This document shows positions 35,000-46,375 of a stretch of 64,000 bases of DNA, one piece after another. The position numbers were made by a program, and so were the translations under genes. Each line of letters begins with the position of its first letter. Positions within the stretch are counted from its first letter, which is position 1. The notes below the pieces were generated by a model. That model saw only the letters and a list, made by a program, of their open reading frames with translations, was not told the DNA's origin and did not search any database. Source of the DNA: Haberlea rhodopensis (Eukaryota; Streptophyta; Magnoliopsida; Lamiales; Gesneriaceae); the NCBI GenBank assembly GCA_907163345.1, contig CAJQUN010000937.1, positions 1-64,000 on the forward strand. Direction: 5' to 3'.

Positions 35000-35690
35000 T
35001 CTTTCTGGTTCTGCCCCTACTTGTACAGACAGTATTTTTATATATATATTTCAATTTTTTGTTACCGTGAATACTTATACAAATATATTTTGGCTTTTAA
35101 TACATTTTTTTATTTTTAAAATTATTCAAATTATAAAATAAATATGTTGGAATATTTGTTTTTTTTAAAATTATTTGAACTTCTAAATTATTAACGAAGT
35201 TTGTGGTGTGATAAGGAGAGGTATTTTTGGAATACCAAATATGATATAGAGAGTAATTATGGAATATACAAATTTGGTGAAGCCTCACTATGAAGGACTC
35301 TTGCATTATGTATAGTAACTGATTAAATATTTATATATTATCTGATAATTAATTATTTGAAAAATTTATTTTCGCTTTTAATTTTTTGGTTTTGCTTTTA
35401 CTTATAAAATCGGGTTTTTTGTATATTTCAGTTTTTTGTTACCATGAATACTTATACAAATAAATTTATGCTTTAATATGTTTTTTTATTTTTATAATTC
35501 TTTGATCATTTAATAAATATGTTGGAATGTTTGTTATTTTAAGTTGTTAATGAAGTTTGTGGTGTGATAGGGAGAGGTATTTTTGGAATACCAAAAATAT
35601 ATAGAGGGTAATTTTGAAACATATAAATTTGCTGAAACCTAACCAAGTAACCATCAAGGCCTCTTACATTATGTATAGCAATAGAGAGTG
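35000..35690. repeat. Two diverged direct repeats of ~330 bp
   Basis: Words such as AAGTTTGTGGTGTGATA, GGAGAGGTATTTTTGGAATA and CATTATGTATAG(T/C)AA occur in the same order at 35190-35320 and 35545-35685. The upstream TTTTTTGTTACCGTGAATAC words are also shared (35055, 35435). These appear to be two side-by-side copies of one AT-rich element whose ends I cannot define. Confidence 0.65.
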
Positions 35691-35699
35691 GTAGTTGTT

Positions 35700-36450
35700 A
35701 GATATATACTGTTTTTTTTTACGTGTGTTTTTTAATTGAATATATAAAATTATTATTTTTATAATTTAAATTCATTTTATTTTTTTGATCATATAATTAA
35801 AATTTATTTTAAATTTTTCGGAAAACATTTAATTTAGGAAATTTCAAGTTCATCCCAATGAGCCCCGCTTTCATGTGTAGATCCTAAAGAATGGGAAAGT
35901 GAGGTTACTTCTCTTGGGTATATAATCAAGACGGACCAAAACATTTTTTACAATAGTTCTAGCTATGGATATCCCCGTTCTCTGTGGTCTTAGCATGAAA
36001 ATATGCAATATTTGGCTCAGTTATTATAATATAGTAGATATTACCGACTGATATACAGGCATTGCATATATAACATACATAAATTTGGTATTGTGTATAA
36101 AGAACCACATATCATTACCTATTTCTCACACTAAATGTAACAACAATTTTTTTTTTTTGCCTTTTGTTCCATCATACCTCTGTCAAACTGATATAATTTT
36201 CAATTAATATGAGCTAAAGATTAAAATAAAAATAATTAGTACAACATTTTTCCATAAAATGTCTGAAATACTCAAAAATTTATAATATATAAAATAGACA
36301 ACGGTAGCCATAAACATATACATGTAGATAGTTGGACTAATCTTTTGGGGTAATTTAATTTAAAATTGTAATAATAAAAAAAAATTCATAAAATACAGTA
36401 GTTTGAGAATTGTTAAACTTCTATTGCAATTTGCAAATGGGGTATACGAA
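35700..36450. other. AT-rich intergenic
   Basis: No feature was recognised beyond simple A/T runs. Confidence 0.45.
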
Positions 36451-36456
36451 TTTAAC

Positions 36457-36546
36457 ACTATTTTAAAGTTGCAATCTTGGATTGCAGTTTTATATATATA
36501 TAAAATATTATAAAGTTGCAATCCAAGATTGCAACTTTAAAATAGT
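36457..36546. repeat. Foldback with perfect 30-bp arms
   Basis: 36457-36486 is the exact reverse complement of 36517-36546, around a 30-base TA-rich loop. The arms carry AAAGTTGCAATC(T/C) words. It is likely a small foldback MITE or the remains of one, lying just beyond the 3' end of the plant-mobile-domain pseudogene. Confidence 0.85.
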
Positions 36547-36730
36547 AAAAATATAATAAAAATAAAATTTAAACTCTTGGTTGCAAATTTTTAAAAAAAT
36601 AATTTTTTTTTATCTAATTGAGGTATTATGTTTTATACAAAAATTTTAAACCATATAAATAGTTGAAATATGAATAGATGATCTGAAATAGTACACATAA
36701 AAATAAATATAGTATTCTTTACATTGAACT

Positions 36731-38560
36731 CTAAATATTTTCTCCGGTCTCACAACCACATCTATGTATCTGTCGTTGTAGTCTTCTAGATGGCTCAACT
36801 TCCTTTACATTCCGCGTTTGTGATTGAGATGGTCTAATCCTAGCACTGGACTCACCAATATCATGATATTGTGGAGTCAAGTCGGAGAATGTAACAGGTG
36901 AGATATCGAAATGTGGACGTGACTGTGTAGGACTAGGTACACGAAGCAGAAGATCCGTAAATGAGAACACCGTATGCTTGAGTTGGATATGGTATATATG
37001 GTGGTGATGGCTCATCCCCATGGGCAGGTTTTTTCAATTAGTAGTCAGAATATGTGACATCATAATGGAATGAAGAAGGATGTGATGTTGATGTCCCCCT
37101 GCATCATATGTATCAGTCGTAAATGGAGGGATATCATCATGAACATCTACCTAAGTATCAGATGTACTTGATCATCTTCTCCTCCAGTTGCCCCCTCTAT
37201 TGGTAGCTCGCTGTCGTGCAGGCATAGCATATATATTTTGTTGCGTCCGAGCAAGTTGACGCATTCATCCACAATAGCTAAGTTCTGATCTAATACACGC
37301 ATGACCCTCGGTGAGATCCCTTCATCCTCACTCAAACTTGAGCAACTAAGTCTTAGTTGCTCCATATGCTCATCCTTAAAAAAAGATGGTTAATAGCTAG
37401 TATAATTCAGAAGATAAATAAAATTATTTTAAATAAAAATAGAGAAAATATATACATGCCACTTGATGCTGCTGCACGGTATCCTGTCTCAATATCGTTG
37501 TTGGGTGGAGATATAATTTGACGTGTAATTTTACCGTACCACGTCATGTAATCATCACTGAAAGTATAGGATCCGGGCCTGAGGAGCATCCACAATATTA
37601 TATCGTCAGGCCATCCACAAATCTATATATGCACTATGGAACAATGTTCAATTCGTTGCAACACGACCTTTGCGATCGAGCTTATGCAACTCCACATGTC
37701 TAGCATCTATTGGTGGTGGAATAGTTTGGAACAAACCAAACTGTCGCAAAACTCGTTCTAGACGATGCATCTCCACAATGGCATAATATATGAGTGGACA
37801 TTGTGCATTCCAATCCTCTGGACCACATTCTGGAGGCAGTGATCTGATCTCCTCCGACTCCATGTCATATGGAGTCCAAATAAACTGTAAAACAGAAACA
37901 TACTATAATTAGTTAAGGCATTAGCATAAATACAATTACTAAATTCTCAAAAACATTTATATTACCTGATCTCAGTACATCCTATCAAATGTGTCACGAA
38001 ATACACGCAAAGCATGTCGGGTAGTGTGTCCAAATCTAAATAAACGAGGCCACCTAAATAAAATCGACATGGTAATGTTAGTGAATTAAATTAAAACTAA
38101 TAAATATAAATAACAGGTATAATTATATCTTGCACCATATGGAGGGGTAGGAAGTATTAAATCATCGTTGATTATAATTTGGCCTTGTCGTACTCGAGAA
38201 CCATGAGTATTAGGATGGATACTCTTTATCCTCGTATATGCCCAAATCTGTAAAAAAAATTTATTCGAGTACAACGTTAATATAACATAATGTTAGTTTC
38301 TATATAATTTAATTCAAATAATAGAGGCTAGTAAATCTTATTACCTGCAAAAGTTGCATTGCACCACCGATATTTGTTCTTCATTGCTTGGAGCCTTGAC
38401 ATAACTCAGATAAATGTATGCGAGTACTGCACTACCCCAACTGAACATACGAACTCTTGAAATATCCCGTCGGTGACGGATGTATAACATAGATACGAGC
38501 TGCCCTGATGTATCAGGGCATAACAATCCACCTAGCCATAGTAGAGCAAAACATCAATTT
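36731..38560 (-). pseudogene. Plant mobile domain (PMD/MAIN-like) gene remnant
   Basis: On the minus strand the pieces follow PMD order. 38526-38341 has SGQLVSMLYI..FSWGSAVLAYIYLSYVKA. 38250-38140 has IWAYTRIKSIHPN. 38057-37970 has WPRLFRFGHTTRHALRVFRDTFDR and ends in a stop. 37890-37640 has FIWTPYDM, then PLIYYAIVEMHRLERVLRQF and GLFQTIPP. 37595-37480 has SGMLLRPGSYTF-like and DDYMTWYGKITRQIISP. The tail at 37365-36731 is Ser/Arg-rich. PMD proteins occur in plant transposons and in the host MAIN/MAIL family that guards silencing. A one-base shift near 38370 and the stop near 37980 break it. Its many introns and separate location argue for a transposon-borne copy. Confidence 0.68.
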
Positions 38561-38824
38561 GACTTCAAACCGACGACATATTATCTACGAAATTAGTACT
38601 GAAATTCTATAATTAGTTTTGTTTAGTTATATGTAATAAATATAGTTATATGTTTAAATAATTATTTCGTGAAACATTTTTATTTTTATAATATTTAATT
38701 TAAATTTGTTTTAAAAAAATTCTACAATTTTTTTGTTAAAATGGAAGTTAAAAAAATTTATTATATTATACAAAATAATATTAATTAATAAATTAATTAA
38801 ACAAAACTGGCATAAGGAGATATC

Positions 38825-38920
38825 GATTTCTCCAAGAATTCGCATATGGAGCATGAGATTTCGCATATCCAGTATGCGAATTCTCAGAGAATTCGCATAC
38901 TCCATATACGAATTCTAGCA
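38825..38920. repeat. Cluster of GAATTCGCATA inverted repeats
   Basis: At least five copies of (A)GAATTCGCATA or its complement occur in 95 bp in alternating orientation, at about 38838, 38855, 38874, 38889 and 38908. The cluster can fold into stacked hairpins. It lies upstream of the PMD remnant (minus strand). Confidence 0.75.
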
Positions 38921-39435
38921 TAATACCATATTAATTCTCGCATACAAAATTCTGAAATCCACGTTTCTTTTCAAAAAGAAAAAGTTTGCATCCAAAATTT
39001 TCAGCTATTAACCAAAAAAATAATGGCATCATTTTCGATCTATCAAAATTCACTAGGATCTATAACATAACACAAAATTAAATAAAACCTGCGTTAAGTA
39101 TAGTAAATAAATTTGGAAAACATACCTTCAAATTCAAACGAATTAGCAAAACCTATAACATATCAACAACAAAATTAAGTAAATACAATATACTCAAAAA
39201 ATATAAAATTTAAATTTTTAAATATTTTTACCTCTGATGAATTTGGAAATAATTGTAGTTGTGATCTCTTCACATAAATTACAACGAACTTAGAAATGGT
39301 TGGAGAGAAAATTTGATTGAAAAATTTCGGATGAAATTGTTGTGATAATTGAAATCTAATTGGTGAAAGTGTTTAAATAAAATGAAAAAAACACTATGCA
39401 TATAAAGCAAACAAAAATAAGATTGGCGAACAAAT

Positions 39436-39483
39436 AATGCATGCCAGCTCGTGACTCTACAGAGTCACGAGCTGGCATGCATT
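39436..39483. repeat. Perfect 48-bp palindrome (23-bp arms, 2-base loop)
   Basis: 39436-39458 is the exact reverse complement of 39461-39483, with a 2-base loop AC. Arm words are GCATGCCAGCTCGTGACTCT. It is GC-rich in an AT-rich setting about 900 bp upstream of the PMD remnant start. Confidence 0.93.
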
Positions 39484-39489
39484 AAATTT

Positions 39490-42400
39490 TTTTTAATTTT
39501 TTTTTTAAAACAGTTTAAAATTATAAATTCCATGAAACGGAATCGTGAGTTTTAGTAAAATCGCATTCCACATATGCGATTACAATAGAACTGTAATCCT
39601 CTTCCAATTCATATTACTTCGTGAAATATTTTTAAGTTTTATTATATTTAATTAAATTAGCCCAATCTTTTGTTACAAAGAAGTTTACAATTTTTCACCG
39701 AAAATACCCAACAACAATAGTATCTGTTGGTGGTGGGACTTTGTACCCAGAAAAAAATGTAAGTTACATACCAATCTAACCAAGAGAATGAAATGCAGAA
39801 TTATATTAATAAAAAATCAGGATAGTTAAGAAACTAACCGTCTTCAATTTTTTTTTAAAAGCATGACCTTCTCTAATTTCTAACAATGGGGAGAGTCATA
39901 TTTTTTTATAAAAAAAAAAATTAAGATTAGTCCCTCAAATCTTTCAGTAAAAACCGATGCGGAGATTGGTGATGAAAGTTGATACAGAGATATCTGCTTA
40001 TTATTAATAATCAGTCTTTTTTTGCACATGTATCATATAGTAGTCCTTTGACTAATAATGAAATGCATTATAAGGGCTCAAATTTGATCAAAATTTTCTA
40101 ATAGTAAAAGTTGAAAAAAAAAGACATTCTGGAAAAAAATAATACGAATGATTTAAACCCAACATGGGAAGTTAAGAGAAGATTTTTGGCACTTAAGAAG
40201 ATTATGGAGAGTTTAATTTAGTGATTATTAGGTGGAAAACTTGGAGAATAAGATTATGATAATTTAGCTTCCACAACCATTTTGCCCTGCATTTAGATTT
40301 AAGAGAAGGGGTATTTGTATAAATTAATATTGTCATACCAAAATCAGTTTTTCTAAACCTTTCAAACCTTTATAGTATAGTAAAAGATAACCAATAATAG
40401 ATTCAATCTGATACAGAGAAGAATCTAGCAATTTTGTTGAGGGGGACAAAAGTTAATAACACAAAAACTAAACAAAAAATGACATGATAAATATCCGACT
40501 TCAAAGACTTCATGTAAAAATAAAAGATAAATAATTACAATACAATTACAATTGTTAGCGACGAGAGTTTATGGTTTGATATTGATTCGGTAAGTTAGAT
40601 GATTGAAGTTTTTTTCTTTACTTAGCCTGATATTTACTTCATATTTACACATTCTCAACATATGGGTGCACCTCGCGTTACGCCTAATGCTCCATGATAC
40701 GCATCCTTAGGCTATGTTTGGCAGAACACAAAATGGGATTTATATTTGGATTTGGAATTAGAGTTGGAATTAGAATTGGAAATCCTTGGATTTGGAATTC
40801 CATTTCTTGTTTGGTTTAAAATTTAAAAAGAGTTTTTACAATTCATTTTTTGTTTGGAGAAAAAAAGGATTTGAATTTGGAAATTTAAATATTTACTAAA
40901 GTAACATTTTTAATATCTTTTATATTTTTTTTAAAGAACCATTTTACTCGAAGAAGAAGTCCATAAATTTATAAATATTGTCAATTGTTTTAAATGCAAC
41001 TAAAATAATGCATGTGCGTCAAACAAACTCCATTGACTATTATATAATCTACTGAAGAGAGAAGATTAAGAGTAACAAATGGAAGAAAACATTTTATATT
41101 TTAGTTTCATCCAAATCCAAATCCCATGAAATCTTATTGTTTTTCATGGGATTTGGTTAAGTCACCTGAAATCCCCCAAAATCCCAGGAAATCCCAATTA
41201 TGTTTTTTAAGTAGATGTAGCCAAACAGATGAAATGGGATTTGCAAATCTGAACCCCCCAAATCCCCTCAAACTGTTGGTGCGCTTGTTCCTTTAATATT
41301 GTATATGAAGATTTTAACAAAACAAAAAAAAAACCAGAATAAACCTCAATAATAATGTCTCCTAGACTAAACTCACAGAATATTTATTCAAGATTTCCTA
41401 TTTCGGCTAACATTCTTCACTATCCATAAAAAAAATTAACGCAATCAAATATGTTTAAGATTATAGAACTTCTTTGAATAAAACTTCATATTCTACACAA
41501 ACATGAAAAAAATTGGTCCAAGTCATTTTACCCAAAAATAAATAAATAAATAATAGCTACAACTCATCTTTTCATACTTACGATCTAAAAACATGTTCCA
41601 CACCATAACAACTTCACCAACAATAAAAAAACACATTCAAAATGCTTCAACACAAAGAAACCGCAAAGAATAACAAATACTCGACCAAAGAGGAAGAAAT
41701 ATTTCAAATTACACAATAATAGAATGAAATGAACCTGACAGACGACAATTTTTTTCCAAAATGGGTAAAAGCAAGTTTCGACCCGACGTTCAGTTATGTC
41801 TCAAGACAAACCACAAGTTCTCTCTATCTTTTCATTTCTAAATTGAAGTTTTGGGTTGGGAGAAATTTTTCAAATTGAGTTGGTCAAATGAGAAGCTTTC
41901 ATCAAGTGCAAAAGGTGGACTGAGAAAAAATATGTATATGGATCGGGTGTTTGTAAAGATCAATATATATATATATATATTTATTGGTATTTGTAAGACC
42001 GGGTGTATAGAAGTGAGATCGAAGTGGAAGTAGAGTTTCCAATGTGAGATGGAAAGATTACAAATATGCACTAAGTTCTACGTTACCCCTTTTTGTTTTG
42101 ATATTTAGGTTAATTAAAAGCGTTAGATTTGTAAATTTGATTTGGTGTAATCAAGTTGGACCAAATTGAGTTAGAAAAAGGTTCCATAATAATTAGTCTT
42201 CTTTTGCACTCATATACATTTTTTTTTGTAAAATTATGTGATATTTGTAACATTCGTTTTTTTTATTTTGGTTTTAGTTTTTCTTAATTTAAATTATTAA
42301 ATGATTATATAGTAGTTTTATATTTAAATTTTTTTTGGATTTAATATTATTCTAGGGTGAGATTGTAATCTGTATGATTGAAAAGAGCATAACGTAAATT

Positions 42401-43056
42401 GGTGGACACATAGATGATAGATGTTATGGTAATATTTTAGCTTGGTAGGGGGATGAGCGTAATTAGATATTGGTCTGAAATGGTCGGATCACTAAGATCC
42501 TTACGCATTATATATAGTGTAGATTTTTTTTAGGGTGATATTGTAATTCATATGGTAGGTGTGATGATAATTTGTATGATTGGGAAGGACATAACGTAAA
42601 TTGGTGAACACATATATGACAGGTGTGATGGGAATCGTTAAGACTGACAGAGGCAGGTGGATGCTTTAAATTTTTTACAATGTTAAGGGTATTATTGATA
42701 TTTTGCTCTCCATGATGAAGCATCACACCTTTAAGAAGGGATGACTCATCTTGTCAAATAGTGATATAGTACCGGGATGTTGTTTTCAGCCTGGATGGAA
42801 AAAACGAACCAAACATATGATTATAGATGGACTTTACAATCCTAGTCTTATCTAGCGAACCAAATATACCCCGATAGTAATAGTTATAATTAATAAAGTT
42901 ACGAGGGATAGTACGGTAATTTTCATATCATACCATTATATTGATTAATAAAGTTGTGAGTGGCAGTACGATAATTTTCAAATCATACAATGAGGCCAAG
43001 TGGGCGATTTTATGGCACTTCCTTAATAAATAGTATAGATGATGATGATTATAATA
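39490..43056. other. Long AT-rich intergenic region
   Basis: No gene was recognised. It holds a MITE-like segment at 40705-41295, a (TA)n run at 41961-41980, and two related ~130-bp blocks (42355-42470 and 42530-42640) sharing GTATGATTG then ACATAACGTAAATTGGTG. Confidence 0.5.
40705..41295. mobile_element. MITE-like segment with GGAATTTGG / CCAAATCC arms
   Basis: The left part (from GGCTATGTTTGGCAGAAC) is rich in GGATTTGGAATT. The right part is rich in AAATCCAAATCCC and ends near GTAGCCAAACAG. This gives loosely complementary arms around a unique centre, as in common plant foldback MITEs. A target duplication was not resolved. Confidence 0.45.
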
Positions 43057-43386
43057 TCTATTATTATTTTATAAAAAGGAGTTGTATATATCTACTTGAT
43101 TTTTGGTATGATCACAAAATTATCAAAATACCTCTAAATTTTTTTATTAATCCATAAATAGTATGTCAACATGTAAATTAAATGAAATATAGACTTTAAT
43201 AATTTCAGTTGATCTTAATATATTATATTTTTAAAATATTTATAATGCCATTAATAATAATATCAATTACAATATTATCATATCACATGATATTTCTAAT
43301 TAAATCCAAAAAAAAAGTTAAAAACAAATTGAAAAAAGACTATATAAACATATGTTGTAAGCACGCAACTCGTGCTGGTAGACTAG
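43057..43386 (+). mobile_element. Complete 330-bp non-autonomous Helitron
   Basis: It starts TCTATTATTATTTTATAAAA after an A and ends with CTAG before a T, the A|T target usual for Helitrons. A perfect hairpin AGCACG..CGTGCT (43360-43376) stands six bases before CTAG. It has no coding content and lies 140 bp upstream of the gene at 43528. Confidence 0.85.
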
Positions 43387-43527
43387 TATAATATAGATTA
43401 CCATGAAAAACAAATATAACCAACTTCCTCAACTTAGACTAACCGCCGCGATGGTTGATGGATAAAAACTGTGCAAGTTAAAATAACAGACCAAAAAACT
43501 TCGAACTTTCAGAAATTATTGCAGGAA

Positions 43528-44052
43528 ATGGCTCTGAAATCCGCAATATCGAATAAGAAACTGCACGAACTCGAATCGGAACTCGCCGACGTGTTCCGCA
43601 TTCAATCGGATCAACTTCCAGACCCGCGCCACGTGATGAATCTTCTCACGATGGAGGAAATTACTTCTGATTCGCAAAATTCTGACCAACTGCACGATAT
43701 TGCAGAGAAAATCGCCGCAATTGAGACCTCGTTACATGGGTGGGACGAATCTCGAAATTCTGCTTTCAGTAACTATGATGACACGCTGTCTTGTACTCAC
43801 GCATTTCTGAACGACGGTACGGAGTCGGTGCATGAGTCAAGAACTCCTGTTTCGGGGACGGAGGACTTTAACGGCGAGAAGTGGCAGGAAAAGTGCTTCG
43901 AGGAGGCTGAGAAACGTGAAACTGTGACTACTGGGAAAGAAGTGCCGAGAATTTGGGGAAGATTTGGGAATTACTTTGGGGTTTTTTGGAGTGGAGTGGT
44001 GATTGGGGCGATTTGCATGGTGAACTTCAATACTCGGAATGGTTGGTTGTGA
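43528..44052 (+). CDS. Uncharacterised 174-aa protein with C-terminal membrane segment
   Basis: The open frame starts best at ATG 43528 (MALKSAISNKKLHELESELA) and ends at 44052 in one exon. The frame is open further upstream but without an ATG, and a TTATTGCAG just before the ATG could be a 3' splice site. The N-terminal half is charged and helix-prone. The C terminus has a single hydrophobic stretch (GVFWSGVVIGAICMVNF) 20 residues from the end, so a tail-anchored topology is plausible. Codon use and G+C rise clearly above the flanks, so it is likely a real gene. I do not recognise the family. Confidence 0.65.
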   Translation: MALKSAISNKKLHELESELADVFRIQSDQLPDPRHVMNLLTMEEITSDSQNSDQLHDIAEKIAAIETSLHGWDESRNSAFSNYDDTLSCTHAFLNDGTESVHESRTPVSGTEDFNGEKWQEKCFEEAEKRETVTTGKEVPRIWGRFGNYFGVFWSGVVIGAICMVNFNTRNGWL

Positions 44053-44639
44053 AGCAGTGAAGCTTTTCTTCTTCATCCTACATAAGAAAACATTATTATT
44101 GTTTTTTTTTGGACGATTATAAGAAAACATTATTTGTTAGTCATTTAATTGCATATTCTGTGTAATTTAATATATTATTCATATTTTGTAGTATGCAATT
44201 CTCATAATTGTATATCGCGATGGGTATTAATTTTTATTCCATAATAAATATATAATTCTTTATTTAAATAATTATTTGACTGCTAAGACGATGAAATAAA
44301 ATTATATAGTTAAGTTTGAAAAAAAAAATTAAATTACCATAACCAAATCAGAATGCAATTTTAACAATATCATAATTATATTGTTTAAATCCAATAAGTT
44401 GATTATGGTGTAATCAACATATTCTATTAGATACTAATATACCAATATTATCAATATAATAACCTATAATAAACTCGAGAAAAAATATAGGATTTGGGGT
44501 AGAGTTCTGAAAGCCGGATATCGGGATGGGGGCACGGGATTGGGGCGTGGGGTTGGGGAACATGAGTTAGGGGAAATGCATGTGGTGGAGAGATATTACA
44601 ATGAAGAATATGACTCAGAGAAAAAGTAATTTACGTACG

Positions 44640-45620
44640 AAAATTATAAAAAAGTAACTGGTGCACGAAAATATAACATTGGTGTACGAAAATATAACAT
44701 TGGTGCACGAAATACAATATTGGTGCACGAAACTTTGTGTTAATTAACTGATGCACAAAATTTGCAAAAAAGCAACTAGTGCACGAAATACAATAACTGG
44801 TGAACGAAATTAGATAGTTCGTGCATCACATACTTAATTGTATGGTTCGTGCATCACCCACTTGTACTTATGGTACGTGCATCACCCACTTGCGAGTATG
44901 GTTCATGCATCACCCACATGCGTTTATGGTTCGTGCATCAGTTACTGATTTTAATTATGTATCAATTAGTGATTTTCAATTTTCGTGCATCAGTTACTGA
45001 TTTTAATTTTCGTGCATCAGCTACCGATTTTCATTTTTCGTGCATCAGTTACTGATTTTCAATTTTCGTGCATCATTTACTGATTTAAAATTTTCACAAA
45101 ATCTTGAACACGCACTGAATGTGCGAAAACATGCACTGGACTACCGCGCTGAAAATTGGATTGTTCATCGCCGTCCAACCTCCATTCAATGAGCCCAATA
45201 TACGAAAATGTTCACAATCAATTGCCACCGTGAGTCACCGTGGAATCACCGGTATTTTGATTTGGAATCGATGAAATCGCATGACCTATGTTTTCAGCTC
45301 TTGTGTTCGATTTCTTCGATCCATCCATGAATTGGTCCTAGCCCATACACTGGTTAGCTTCCCCTCACTATGGCCGAACGTTTGAGACCGGCCACCGCCC
45401 ATCTCATCGTCGGTAGTTTGAAACCATAGGTCATGCGCTTTGGTGGCTGTTGGATTTTAAAACCAGAGTCAAAACTGAAAATGTGGGTGATAGAGATTAA
45501 GGGTACTATTGTTATTTTAACTTCAAATGGACTTAAGTGATTGAAAAAAAAAATTTCATGACTAAGATGAATTAAGTTTTATGAAAGTGTGTCGGCCTGA
45601 ACTTTTTCCTAAATATTTTT
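44640..45620. mobile_element. Two-armed GTGCACGAA repeat array and possible MULE end
   Basis: At 44650-44815 about seven units read GGTGCACGAAA; from 44815 to 45080 about ten units read the complement, TTCGTGCATCA, with spacers such as GTTACTGATTTTCAAT. The array thus has two inverted arms. The right end near 45590-45610 on the minus strand reads GGAAAAAGTTCAGGCCGACA, like MULE termini. The left end and target duplication were not found. No transposase is encoded. Confidence 0.55.
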
Positions 45621-45708
45621 ACTTTCTCCTTTCGTTTTTTTTTCTTTTTTTTGGACGGCTTTCTCCTTTCTATTATGAATAAAGAAACTAAAATTCAGGA
45701 AAAACTCA

Positions 45709-45733
45709 TATATATATATATATATATATATAT
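45709..45733. repeat. (TA)n microsatellite
   Basis: A run of about 12 TA units. Confidence 0.9.
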
Positions 45734-46375
45734 CCCAAAATTTTAATGCTAGCTTTTAAAATTATTTAACAGTTAATATTTAAAATTGATTTTTTATAAA
45801 ATTATATCATTCAAATTTCACTATAATAACATAATTTTTTGTTACAAATATTTTCTCAATTCTCAGTGTATTTAATTGAATTAATAGTGTTTCGAAAAGT
45901 ATTGTATAGGTTTTGAAAATATATAAGATATTATCCTTAATCATGGGCTTGGGCTTACAGCAGTCCAATTTCTTTAAGCTAGAAATCACATCACGTGAAA
46001 TTCATACTTAGCCCAATCAGGTAGAGTGCCCTTTCTGTTACTTTACTTTCTTGGGAAAATTTCGGGCCAGTATCAGAACATAAAAGTTTTTTCGGCCCAG
46101 TCCACCAAATTATTTGCCTTTCATTTAAGTCCGATTGATCACAAATTACTAAATTACCCTTGTCTTCTTCCCTTACATTCAACGTCGAAAACTTTCTGCA
46201 TACTTACAATCATCGCGCCTCTTCTTCTTCTTAAACGCTAAAAAATTTTCCAGTCATTCCTCCAACATTTTCCTCGATATCGTTCAAAGAATCCTACAAG
46301 TTTTCAAAAATTTAATCGAAATCGTACAAGTAAATTACTGTAATTTTGCTAAACCTTCTGAGGCGAAAACCTAAA

